From positions 157,541 through 221,540 of the forward strand of contig NW_025955025.1 in the NCBI RefSeq assembly GCF_022376445.1: a DNA stretch of 64,000 nucleotides. Direction: 5' to 3'. Of the stretch, positions 12,187 to 22,519 are shown piece after piece. The stretch's first letter is position 1. Each line of letters opens with the position of its first letter. The notes beneath the pieces were generated by a model. It made no database searches, had not been told where the DNA came from, and was given only the letters and a program-made list of their open reading frames with translations. This DNA comes from Fomitopsis serialis. Lineage: Eukaryota > Basidiomycota > Agaricomycetes > Polyporales > Fomitopsidaceae. The position numbers were made by a program, and so were the translations under genes.

Positions 12187-13725
12187 TAGTGCATTGCATG
12201 GGTATGGATAACCCATGTGGGTCATGGGTATGGGTATGCATGGGTATGGGTATGGGTAGCCAAAATCTGACCCATGTACCCATGAAACCCATGGACTTCT
12301 GCAGTGCTTATCCACTGGCAGTAATCAATGTTAATTCCTAGCCAGGTATTCAGTGTTGTGTCACTCTCATAGTATGCTAGCATTTAGGGTATCACCTTTC
12401 TGAAGCTTGCTTGAAAGTATTTTGCAATAGTGGCAGTATGGTAAAGTCAGCAATCATTTCCCTCAAGACTCATTGACCATGCATGACATGGCTTTTGCCA
12501 ATATTGATATGCTATAATAAAATACACAGATTGCTGAGGCCATCAAATAAGTAAATGAAATATCTAATGTGCATTGCAGTGTATGTGCTGTTGTGGCTCA
12601 AATGAAGAATTAGGAGAAAGCTCAACTAACCTTTTCAATGCACAATGATGGCTACTGCAGTGCCATGTGTTTGTCAGTATGGTGTAGCTGGAATGCTCTA
12701 CCAAACAATGTGACCATACTGAATCCTACTTACTTTAAAGCTGTCCTTATTAGACAGCTGGTAATACTGTGTAATGCTTAGTTAGTCACCTGTGACAAGG
12801 GATCCTGATGGAAAAGAAATCAGCATGATTGCTGCTACATCTTTCCTGTGATTCAGTTTTGTAGTTGTTGAGTCTGAGGTATATTCATCTGCTGACTGTT
12901 GACCTGTGATACTGCTATATGTAAACAGCACATGTTATAAGGCTCTGCCCATTGCCTCACTGTTCATATCTGGTAAAATATGTAAGATCTATTGATGTAT
13001 ACAACCTTGCTAGTTTCAATCCTCAGTTCTTGTGGACCTGCATAGCTATTTGTACTGTTATGGCACACTTGTATAACCACCAGAGTTATGAGTTGTAATA
13101 CATACCTTGCTTCCGTGATCCTTGTGCCTTGTTTACATTGTTTTCCCCTTCATCTTTGCATATCCTGTATTACCTACCATTCAGTTATTACTTCAGGCAA
13201 CACACTTGCCCATTCTATTGCAGTTTGAAAAGTGAGCATGACATGCCAACAACACTACAAGTCTACAACTTGGAAAAGGGTACACCCCTGTGTGTTGCTA
13301 TGTTTGACTTTGATACACTTGGAACCTTGCTTTGACCCCTCCCATACCCACTCCTCTTTCTATTGTTCTTGCATGTATGTGGGACAAAAACTGGAAGCTC
13401 CCACTGTTGTGATTGACCACACAGTCAGTGAACTGGTCTGAGGGGTGCTCATCCTTGGTCTTGCACATAGCATCAATTTATGATGAGAATTCACCAACTG
13501 TACAGTGCCTGACTGATAGTCTGGCCTCTGCACAATAAGTGTCATCATATCTTGCAAGCCATTAAGCATGAACTGCACATAGGACTACCCATAACATTAC
13601 CCATACCCATGGGTACCCATAATACCCGTGCAAAACCCATACCCATGGCATGGGTATGCAACCCATGTGGGTATGGGTATGGGTATGCTCTGAGACACCC
13701 ATGGGTACACCCACACTATGCACTA
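12187..13725 (+). mobile_element. Non-autonomous hAT-like element with perfect 8-bp target duplication (copy 1)
   Basis: The ends are TAGTGCAT... and ...ATGCACTA, with ATGGGT/ACCCAT arrays just inside both ends. The element is flanked on both sides by the direct repeat GGTCGGGG (12179-12186 and 13726-13733), the 8-bp duplication typical of hAT elements. It is 1,539 bp, has no transposase and must be moved in trans. It lacks about 0.34 kb of interior present in the copy at 39185. The terminal TAGTG is shared with the autonomous hAT at 46266. Confidence 0.85.
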
Positions 13726-16456
13726 GGTCGGGGTGTTACATAAGGCAGTTGCTGGGGAAAATAGAAGAACCACTGTGTTGTGATTGTGAATATATATCAG
13801 AGCACACATGGCTGTGTCTAGTGATCGTTGTCAACTGCATATTCCAACTCACCAAGCCACATATATACTGGATACCCCAGCATCACACTGTCTGAATCCT
13901 CAAATATAAAAAATTGTGCTCTCACTTCAGGCAAATCAGTCCAATATATCATAGAGTGGCTACAGGTAACACCCAATGTGGCAATGCTACTACTGTATCT
14001 TGAAAGCTGACCGGCAGCCTTGTGGCACCTGTTATAAGGATGATATTGACTTAATATGCCCTCAAATTACTTCAGGATGGCTACATTGAGGCCGTCTAAT
14101 TTATTGGGAATTTACACAACCTTTCTGGGCCCAAAACAGTAGGTTTTGTCCTCAGAATGAATATTCTGCGCATTTTTGACCGCTTTTTCGTAGTCACATG
14201 ATCAATGATGTGCGGTCACAGCACTGCAGCGATAAAACACCGCTGCAAGTGCTGTGACAGGCCCTGGGTAACTCCCCTAAGGATACAGCCAACCGTAGCA
14301 TTTTTTTGACCAAAAAATCGGCCCAACTCTTGTCCCGGTTAGCATTAATTTGGGTGGCAAAACAGCCTAAGTGCCCATACCCTTGTCCCCCGGAGCATTT
14401 TTTGTGGCAAAAGTGTGATGGGCACATGACACCTTTGACTGCCCAATTTGGGTTTGGCTAGCAATGTTTGTATCAAGCACAAAAATTGTGGACAGCTGGA
14501 GTCGGTCTTACTATACTTACTATTTCTGGGGTATTATGTCGGGGCCCAGGGCCCGGGGGTGGTATGGGTAGACAGGGTAAGGACAGCAGCAACCACTGTC
14601 TGTTAGTCTTGTGGGTCTGGGCCCTCCCCCTCTGACTTGTTGTTTGCTTCTTAAAGATCTTTGTCCTCTTGTGTCTGGTTTGTCTACTGCACCCCACTCG
14701 ACCTCACACAGTTGTTGTGGAGCTCCCATCATAGTCATCACTCTGCTCGCCATGAGGAATGCTGCAAGTGTTGCTGTCCCAAGTTCTGTCATTCCAAGGA
14801 TTGATGGGAGGTCCCGGTCAATGGTGGGGCTAATGCTCCCAGATATGTGTCAATGTGGGTCATATTGCGGGCAGTCTTACAGTAAATGACATGATGTCTC
14901 TCCCAGTAAGCTTTGCCGCACGGTGTAATGCCCACCACATGCTTACATCAGCATGGAGATACTACATCACCTTGTAGTTTCCAAGGTTCTTTGCCTTTCC
15001 AATGCCATTATACGAGCACATTTTGTGCCCGTTCTTGCTTGCTCTGTCCGTTCTGTGTGACTGCAGCCACTACAACCACCTGAGCTGCCCATCACACGTG
15101 GGCAGTCAACTGATTCTGTAGTAGTGTCCCTGAGTCCATGCAATTTCAACAGAGCATGACAGGTCGACATCCAGGAACACAATAATTGTGTCCCAAAAAA
15201 GTTGAGTGGGCTTGGCTTGGGCCCGCCTTCGCTTCAAAGAGTGCGAGTCAATATAAATGGGTGGACACCAGGCGATGACAATGCTACATACAGTAATAGA
15301 GTGCTCAGTGTACGTGAAAGAAAATGCGCAGCAAATGAGATATATCATAAGCACCCGCATCACATGACCCAAGCCTTGTCCCAGTTAGCATTTCTTTGAG
15401 CAAAAATGTAGCATTCTTTTGGCCGATTTCGAGGGTCCGACAGGCCGTACCCTTAGGGGCCTGCTGCAACTCCACATCATTGATCATGTGACTGGCTAGA
15501 CCCAAGTGGCCATTGTCCCTTTTCTGGTACAACAGAGACATGTACACAAAGACAGTGATGTGTAGCTAATGTGAACCATAGAAGTGTACATTTCAGGCAA
15601 GTTGTGGGAGGGCTTATTGCACAAGAAGTATCACAAACACTCACATTGCCCTAAATGGTGAGAAACCTTGCAAATCCAGTAATTCTTCATAAAGTGGATG
15701 TCCAGTGCTTCATAAATTGCAGATAAATCAGAGGATATTCATAGAGTACTATGGCATGTTGATGAGGGCTGTGATGTTTACAACATGTTACCATATATGG
15801 AAGGTAAGCTATAACACCATGTACAAGCATGAAGTCAGCCAACCTTGCCCATTCTCAGCTCTGTTATGGCACCATAAAGCATTTTCATGATGTCTGACAC
15901 ACATGGCTATACTATATGGGTCATGTGCTCCATATCTAGGGTGAAAATGAGCAGTTCAAATTCTGCAAAGTCACTTGTGTTTTTATTTTTGTATTTTGCA
16001 TTTTCTGGCCTAACTAGCTGCTACTGGGGCCCAACAAAATTACTGTAGACTCTATGAAACAAGGGCTACATGTTGACTATAATTGCCATATCTATATGTG
16101 GATGCTTACTGTTGCGAAAAGTAATTGAATATATTGGAGCCCAGTGCCACTGGCAAGGTCACATGCCATGTTCACCACTTTCCATATTGGGCTCCAAGCT
16201 AGATGTTACAGGAGCCCCAAGTCCATGGGGAATTGTCAGCCACAGCATTTGTTTGGGTGTGTTGGTGCAAGTCGCATCGTCTGGGAGTCTGAAATTTGAA
16301 ACTCAGCTAATGTGAGCATAGTAAGTGTTACTTATCCTTGGTTATCTGGCGCTCAAACAGTCACATGCACTGTGGGAAAAACCTGCCACATTGGGCTCCA
16401 TGCTAAGTGTTACACTCTTCAGTCATAATGATTCCTTTGTACCTCAGGGATCATAA
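13726..16456 (-). mobile_element. Rearranged R1-derived segment with inverted R1 start (copy D)
   Basis: The right end (about 15950-16456) is R1 in reverse orientation: the complement of TTATGATCCCTGAGGTAC ends at 16456, preceded by inverted matches to GACTCCCAGACGATG and to the GGAAATGCAAA segment. Near 13970-14030 a short forward match to R1 (CACCCAATGTGGCAA, CCGGCAGCC) is seen. Between them, 14160-15520 holds a hairpin (arms around CAGCACTGCAGCG and CGCTGCAAGTGCTG, near 14218-14260), two related blocks containing TTGTCCC(G/A)GTTAGCATT (14333 and 15377), and moderately CpG-containing sequence with gene-like debris on the minus strand (14473-14792). The left boundary is uncertain. Confidence 0.5.
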
Positions 16457-16757
16457 TAAGCCTATACCACAAAGCATGGAATGAGAAAACATGCACAAGC
16501 ATTAGGGCACTAGCAATTGGGTCAACAGGAAATTCCCCCACTGGAAGTGGAGTGTCTAGTTGTGGTTGAGCTTCACCCCATAGCATTATGCCTGCTACTT
16601 CCTTGAGGGTGCTGTCTCCCAGACCCAACTGAGAGATATGTGAGTGGTGCAGCACTGCCCAAGAGTGCAATGCTACTCACCAGGTCTTCGGAATGAAGAT
16701 ACTGGTGGCTGGCCTTAACCACTGAAACCTTCTGCTTGACATTGTCTGTGCTGCTGC

Positions 16758-17560
16758 CTAGCAAAAAAAGGTAGTCAGTAGCAACGAGAATGTGTGCCTG
16801 GTCCAACCCCATCCACAGCCTCTGGCTCTGATGCACCAGAGATGTGCAGCCGTGCAGGTTCTGCCACTCTGTGGGCAGCTCCTCCACACCCAGAAAGTCT
16901 TGCCAGGCACACAAGATTGTAAAGAAGTGCTGAACAAGGACTGGGGGAGGTTGTATGCAGCATGGACCACATCAGCATTTATGCCGCTCTGTTGATGTTG
17001 CTGCACTCCCACGGTGAGCAAAGTAACGAGGGGCATGATAGTCTGGTGGTAATGAAGATGTGAGTGCTGAGAACATGAACGGAGCCAAGATAGGTGACCA
17101 GCACATTGGATATGGCATGGGGCAAGGCCCAAAGGGATGGCTGTGTGGCACCTGCATGTCCCTTTTCTCTAGGAGCACAGAGAACTGCACAATTATTCAT
17201 CAGATACAGATTTCTGTGGCAGCTGTTGTGCTTCCGATAGTGCATCTCGGAGAGCTGGAACCCACACAGAGGGTTTCCACACATCAGTAGGATGCTGGCA
17301 GCAAGGCATTGCTGGAATTCCAGATCATCAGCAAGGACTAGAGCCAGAGCAGTGTCATCAAAGGAATCACAGTCCAGGCCTTGGCCAAGCTTGGACCAAA
17401 TAGTGTCCATTGTGCTGAGGCAAAGAGGGTTGAGATGCTGGGCAATGCTGGGTGACTGCAAGAAGCTGTCGTTGAAGGTTGTGTTGTCACCTAGTAGTTC
17501 GGGGGGATGCAGAGCTCATGATAGGATGTACTGCAGGGTTCTAGTAGCTTAGTTAGCAAA
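16758..17560 (-). pseudogene. Gene remnant, possibly the N-terminal region of a RecQ-like helicase
   Basis: The minus strand between about 17560 and 17000 reads as one convincing protein segment: MDTIWSKLGQGLDCDSFDD, ILLMCGNPLCGF, RNLYLMNNCAVLC and GATQPSLWALPHAISNVLV followed by TYLGSVHVLSTHIF. The spacing of these motifs recalls the region before the helicase domain in the multicopy RecQ-like helicase genes common in Agaricomycete repeats. That assignment is from memory of the family and weak. Downstream, frames change repeatedly (FLGVEELPTEWQNLHGCTS in another frame) and no helicase motif was found, so this is a broken fragment. Confidence 0.3.
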
Positions 17561-17898
17561 GCAACAAGCTTGGCCACAGTGAATTGTGCAGCACCTTGCA
17601 GGCTCTGCATGGGGACTGCCTGGGAGCCAGGTGAGCAAGACTGCAGGGTTACATTTGGTCGTGCTTGACTGAGACACTGGCTAACTGATGACATGCAGAA
17701 TGCTCGTTTGCAGCCAAACTCGGTGGCACATCTTGCAAAGATCAAGAACAAGTCCAAAGAGCACATGCCAAGGCAGAAGAAGGATAATCACAAGAAGGGT
17801 AAGCTGAAGAAGGAGCATGCTGAACAACTCACCGGTGAGGATGTTCAAGTGGCAGGATAGGCATTTGGTACACACGTGCTTCAACAAGCAGTGCAAGT

Positions 17899-17955
17899 TT
17901 AAGATCCCTGAGGTACAAAGGTATTGTTCTTATGATGGACCACCATGAAACACTT
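17899..17955 (+). repeat. 57-bp solo fragment of the R1 start
   Basis: It runs from TTAAGATCCCTGAGGTAC through CACCATGAAACACTT and matches the first 57 bp of R1 copies B and C with a few changes. On both sides is gene-like sequence: CFNKQCKF reads into it and DPLFMRWHTTVL follows it. It may be a deletion relic of an R1 insertion, or the gene from which the R1 start was taken. Confidence 0.6.
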
Positions 17956-17972
17956 ACCCTGACCCTTTGTTC

Positions 17973-18305
17973 ATGCGCTGGCACACCACCGTCCTCAAAG
18001 CCATCTTCCAGTCCCTTCACATGAGCACTCAGGCCATGGAAAACCCACCAGCTCATCTCACATACCACATCTCAACTCAAGAGGATCCTGTCAAGATCGA
18101 AGCAGATGCTGCAACACTGTCAGTCTTGATTGAGCTGCTCCCGTATTGCTTGAGCGACGTCCAGTGGCTCTTCAAGGCCTTGGAGAGCATTGAAGTCACC
18201 ATGAGGGCTATCTTGTCGTCCTTGGCAGCTCCTTCAACCCCCGTCAATGCCACTTTCATTGACAGCAAGGTGAGCGTGTTGGCCACTTCACTGGTGAAGT
18301 TCTGA
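17973..18305 (+). CDS. Gene fragment of unknown function
   Basis: One open exon-like frame of 110 codons (MRWHTTVLKAIFQSLHMSTQ..., VLIELLPYCLSDVQWLFKAL, MRAILSSLAAPSTPVNATF) with normal amino-acid composition and predicted helices. A plausible splice donor follows ATTGACAGCAAG at 18270. It directly follows the R1 fragment and may be the remainder of the gene that fragment interrupts. Not recognised. Confidence 0.35.
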   Translation: MRWHTTVLKAIFQSLHMSTQAMENPPAHLTYHISTQEDPVKIEADAATLSVLIELLPYCLSDVQWLFKALESIEVTMRAILSSLAAPSTPVNATFIDSKVSVLATSLVKF

Positions 18306-19732
18306 CATGTTTGCAGAGCACGTGGATAACCTCCATTCCCCCTTGTTCAAAATCATACATTATAATGAACCAAAAGGATCAAACTTGGACTGAAATGGGC
18401 TATCTGCATCCCAACAATAGTGTCAAGGGGTGCCTTGTAGCACTTCTACCTGTGTTTATGGCAAGAACACCACAGATGCCATCAAAACTCGTTCTGTCTA
18501 TGCCCCTCGCCCAGGGAACAGCCATGCTCTCCCTATTGTCTGCACGGGGCTCAGCTCCTTACAGTGATGAGTGGGTGGCCAAGCACCCCCCCCCCCATCT
18601 GGCTACTCTGGGAGCACTTAGTCACACTGGCCGAGGGGTGCGTGGAGCTGGCACAGGCAACCAGCCTCCGGGTATAGGTAAGCCCACCTGTTGCTAACTT
18701 CCCTTTACTGAGACATTGTCTTCACAGTTCCAGGGGTCTGGAATTGGCAGCACCGACACTGCCAACCACAGAGCTTGTGAGGGTCACTTTGCTTACGACC
18801 CTGCCCTGCTCACAAGAGGATGAAGATTTCCTTCAGCTCCTTTACAGCCTTTACCATGGGCAAAGAATGGTGTTACCGTCTGACAGTATGGACAAGATAC
18901 GAGCAGCTGCAGAAGCTGTCTTGTGCGGCAGAGTTCAAGAAGGTGTCCGTCGGCACAGTTTGTGGTGAATACTCGGATGTCGTAATCTGTGGCAGTAGTC
19001 ACTGACATGTACATGCAGCCCACAGATGGGTAGCGGAAGTAGCGAACTTCTTGTGTAGTGGCATCAGCTGGAACAACCTCATGTTCTATCTACATGCTGG
19101 TAAGGAGGTGGTCGGGAGCCTCTGCGACTGGGACAGACTCTCCCTGCTCATTTTGCAGACACCTTACACCTTGGCCTCACCCACACCCTCAACCTTGACT
19201 TCTTGTTGGAACCCAGCCTCTTTGCCTCCACATCTAACATGTCCTTTCGTCCATGTCTGCCTCTGCATCCTTTGCCACTGCCCCGCCCACAAGCCTCACC
19301 CTGATTTTGTCCATCTACTGCAAGCTCCCGTATATTGATACCTCCACTTGCACTCACATCCTCATTTGCGCATGCACTAGCAAATACTCTCCATCTATTT
19401 GCACCCCGTCCCTGCATTAGCATCAATACCATTTCTTGGTCATTGAGTTTGACTTATCACATTGTTGTGTAGCTCACTAGCCTTTAGTATCTGTCTTTGA
19501 TCTGTCTGACAAGGTTGGTGGGTGGAAGCAGCCATGCGAGCAAAGTCAGTCTTTGCAACATCAACTACCTTCAGAAGTGCCCTTGCATTTCTTCCGCCGA
19601 GAGCTTGTCTGGCAAGCCATGGGTGCACACCTTGGCTGGCCAGTCTATGGTCAAGATCACCAAATGGGGGCTATGCTGGCCAGCTCAAAAGGCACAGGCC
19701 AGGTGGACGCAGTTGTCCACCAGCCTACGATA
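18306..19732. other. Gene debris, no intact gene
   Basis: Plus-strand stretches such as LPCSQEDEDFLQLLYSLYHG (about 18805-18870) look like former exons, but no chain of exons with agreeing frames was found. CpG frequency is intermediate. A run of eleven C occurs near 18586. Confidence 0.4.
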
Positions 19733-20173
19733 ATGGCTCAGTGCACATGGACCTTGAATGTCACCAGGCCGCAGGCTGCCAGCACGGCAGCCATGAATGC
19801 GGTCATGAATGTCATGAATGAGTTTCTTGGAAGCGGCACTACATACACCATTTCCCTTGGCCCGCCTAACCCCGCTCCTCCTGCTGCTCTCAATGCTCCT
19901 GCTCCTGTCCCTCCCTCTCCTGTCACTCTGGCACTCATCATCACTCCTGCTCCCGCCGCTCCGGCACTCCTGGCTCCCGTGGTCATTGGTCCTCGGCGCT
20001 GCTCTGCAGCTCAAATCACTGCCAAGGTCGAGGAGGTTTTGGTATCTGGTGGAACCCTGGGGAAGCTGCACAATGTCTTCCACGAGGAGCTGGAGAACCA
20101 CTCAGGCAGAAACCTGCGGTTGACTCTTCGGTATTTGGAGAATGTCTGCAGATCACGAGGTTACGATCCCTGA
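19733..20173 (+). CDS. Truncated unknown protein ending inside R1 copy B
   Basis: The open frame from ATG 19733 gives 146 aa: MAQCTWTLNVTRPQAAST..., a Pro/Ala-rich linker (APAPVPPSPVTL), then IGPRRCSAAQITAKVEEVL and LENHSGRNLRLTLRYLENVC. It runs straight into R1 at 20161, which supplies the last residues YDP and the stop. The original 3' end is therefore lost. The frame is also open upstream to about 19553. Function unknown. Confidence 0.4.
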   Translation: MAQCTWTLNVTRPQAASTAAMNAVMNVMNEFLGSGTTYTISLGPPNPAPPAALNAPAPVPPSPVTLALIITPAPAAPALLAPVVIGPRRCSAAQITAKVEEVLVSGGTLGKLHNVFHEELENHSGRNLRLTLRYLENVCRSRGYDP

Positions 20174-21332
20174 GGTACGAAGGTATCATTCTTATGATGG
20201 ACCACCATGAAACGCCTTAGCGATTCCTCCAGAATGGCAGTTTGTTCCCACAGTGCACGTGACATGCAGCCACCCCGATAAGCAGAGATAAGTAACTGTT
20301 AGTATGGGTTGCTTATCTGAGCCTGAAATTTCAGACTCCCAGACGATGTGACTTGCACCAACAGATACAAACAAATGCAGTGGTTAAGCGCTCAGTTATG
20401 GATATGAGGCCCATGAAACGCCTTAGCAGTTCCCCCAATAAGGAAACTGGTAAACATATCATGTGACTGGCAGCTTGGTGGGCCATTGCTCCAAGCGCTC
20501 ACACACTGTAGGGCCTATATAGCCTCAGCCAGTAACAAATCATAGTATACATAGTATGCTCATCTGATAGCCCTTCATTCAGAGAGTATACAGAAATTCT
20601 ATTGAGTGTATACAGTGGCTGGCTAACCCAGGAAATGCAAAGCAAAAAAATGCACATGTGCCTCTGCAGATTCAATCTGCTTGTTTATGACTCAAATATG
20701 GTCTAGATGTACACTGCAATGTATATGTGTAGTTCAGACACTGTGGACTACTCAGTAGCTTCAATAATACAGGTAACAAGGACTATAATGGGTAATCTGA
20801 GCATCTTTTGCCATCTTATGGCCCTTGCATACAATGTAATGGTAACCATTGCAGCTCAAGGCAATCATACACTTGTCTTTGATGTATCTGTATATTTCAT
20901 AGATTTTCTGCATTTCTCTGAGGCCTACATGCCCCTGTTTGTGTATGATTCCTCTTTGGGAAGGTCACATACTCCATATGGTAATTATGCATCCACTGCT
21001 GGCTTTGTCTTGCTCACAGACACAATCTAGGGATACATACCTGAATGTGTACTTACACTACCATCTTATAGGGTTGTCCAGTACATGAGCAGTTCCAAGA
21101 GTGAAGTAGCAGGCTTATATAAGCTCACTGGGGCCACAGCAACCCTCTTACCAGGTTATTGAGAATGCTATCTGATCTGATGTCAAACCCATGCCATATA
21201 CAGCTTCATTCACATTGCCTGGATCATTTTTAATATTGTCTCAATTTTCCGCTTTTTTCTGAGTCTAAACAAGCTCTCTTAAGCACAGTAACAGTCTACA
21301 TCACTTACTAAGCGCCCATCAAGCGCCCAGAT

Positions 21333-21387
21333 GCCATTCGGAGGTGCAACCGTGCGGAAATTTGGCATGGTTGCACCTCCAAACGGC
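21333..21387. repeat. R1 hairpin H1, copy B
   Basis: 23-bp arms starting GCCATTCGGAGG and ending CCTCCAAACGGC around a 9-base loop. The two arm mismatches compared with copy C are both explained by CpG deamination. Confidence 0.8.
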
Positions 21388-22477
21388 ACGAGAGGGATGC
21401 CGAGCTGCTCTGATTGGTGCAATAGCCCCTTTTCTGCCCTAATCAGGCAGGCTGCCGAGGTTTTGGGCTGAGTTTGAATCTCAGCCACAGGCTCCTTAGT
21501 GGCACTGTACCTGCTGTACTGTGGCCTCACTAAAATGCGGAAAATCCCCAAACTAATCTCTGTGATAGGTATGATGTCATAGAGTCTATAGCTGCTGTGA
21601 CTTGCCCATTACCTTCACTGGTCATGGCACAATTCACAAAACAAAAAAACATGCAAATGCCTCTGTGCACATGAGTGCATCCCTTTTCACCTCAAAAGTC
21701 TCTCTTTTGAAGCCTATATGCTGCCCACAGATTCTCTGACATCTCAAACCTGCTAAATAGGGTAGCTGACCTTCCTAAAATGGTAATTTTGCTTAACCTG
21801 CTCAGTCTGGGCTCACAAAATGCAGATAAAATCAGGGAATATTATGTGTAATCAGACTCATCTGTATTGCCTTGTATATGAAGGCAATTCATCTTGTATG
21901 GAGGCCCCCACAATATATCACTAGTACGACTTGCCCAGTTGTTTGAAATTCAGGAAACAGAGAAACACATGCATGAATGTGTGGCATTTGACTGGGATAC
22001 ACTGATTGAAACCTCATCAACTCTTATAGAGTTTATAGAGATGATAAACTCATTTGATAGCCCATCATTCAAAGGGTTAATCATACATTGGAGGAATGAA
22101 GAACAAAGGACAACATTTAGAGGATCACAAGTGACTGTGCAGATATGAATGGCTTGTTGTCTCTGAAACACATTGCCTATGACCTGTATAGATATGTGCA
22201 TAGTTTACAATGCATGGATGTGTCTGGAAGTTGCACAGCACAGCTATTGGTGGGGAAAAATGGTAATAACATGCATGTTTTGATGTCTCAGCACTGAATG
22301 ACCATATAGGGAATCTTCTCCACTTGTAAATATGCTCAGGGATGCTCCACATATATCCTGGAATATTGTCTGATTAATCCGCATTTTCTTGACCCCAAAA
22401 CAAGTGAATTGTGCTGCAGTAACAGTGTGCACTTACATCGCTTACTAAGCGCTCGACTAAGCGCCCGTTACCAAAGC

Positions 22478-22519
22478 GGAGTCGTCGACAGGCCGGAATT
22501 CCGGCCTGTCGACGACTCC
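22478..22519. repeat. R1 hairpin H2, copy B: perfect 42-bp palindrome
   Basis: Each 21-bp half is GGAGTCGTCGACAGGCCGGA plus one A, meeting at a central GAATTC. It contains six CpG in DNA otherwise nearly free of CpG and is identical to the copy at 29676. Confidence 0.9.

Noticed and set aside
18586..18596. Run of eleven C as a functional element
   Set aside because: A single homopolymer with no context; probably slippage or sequencing variation.
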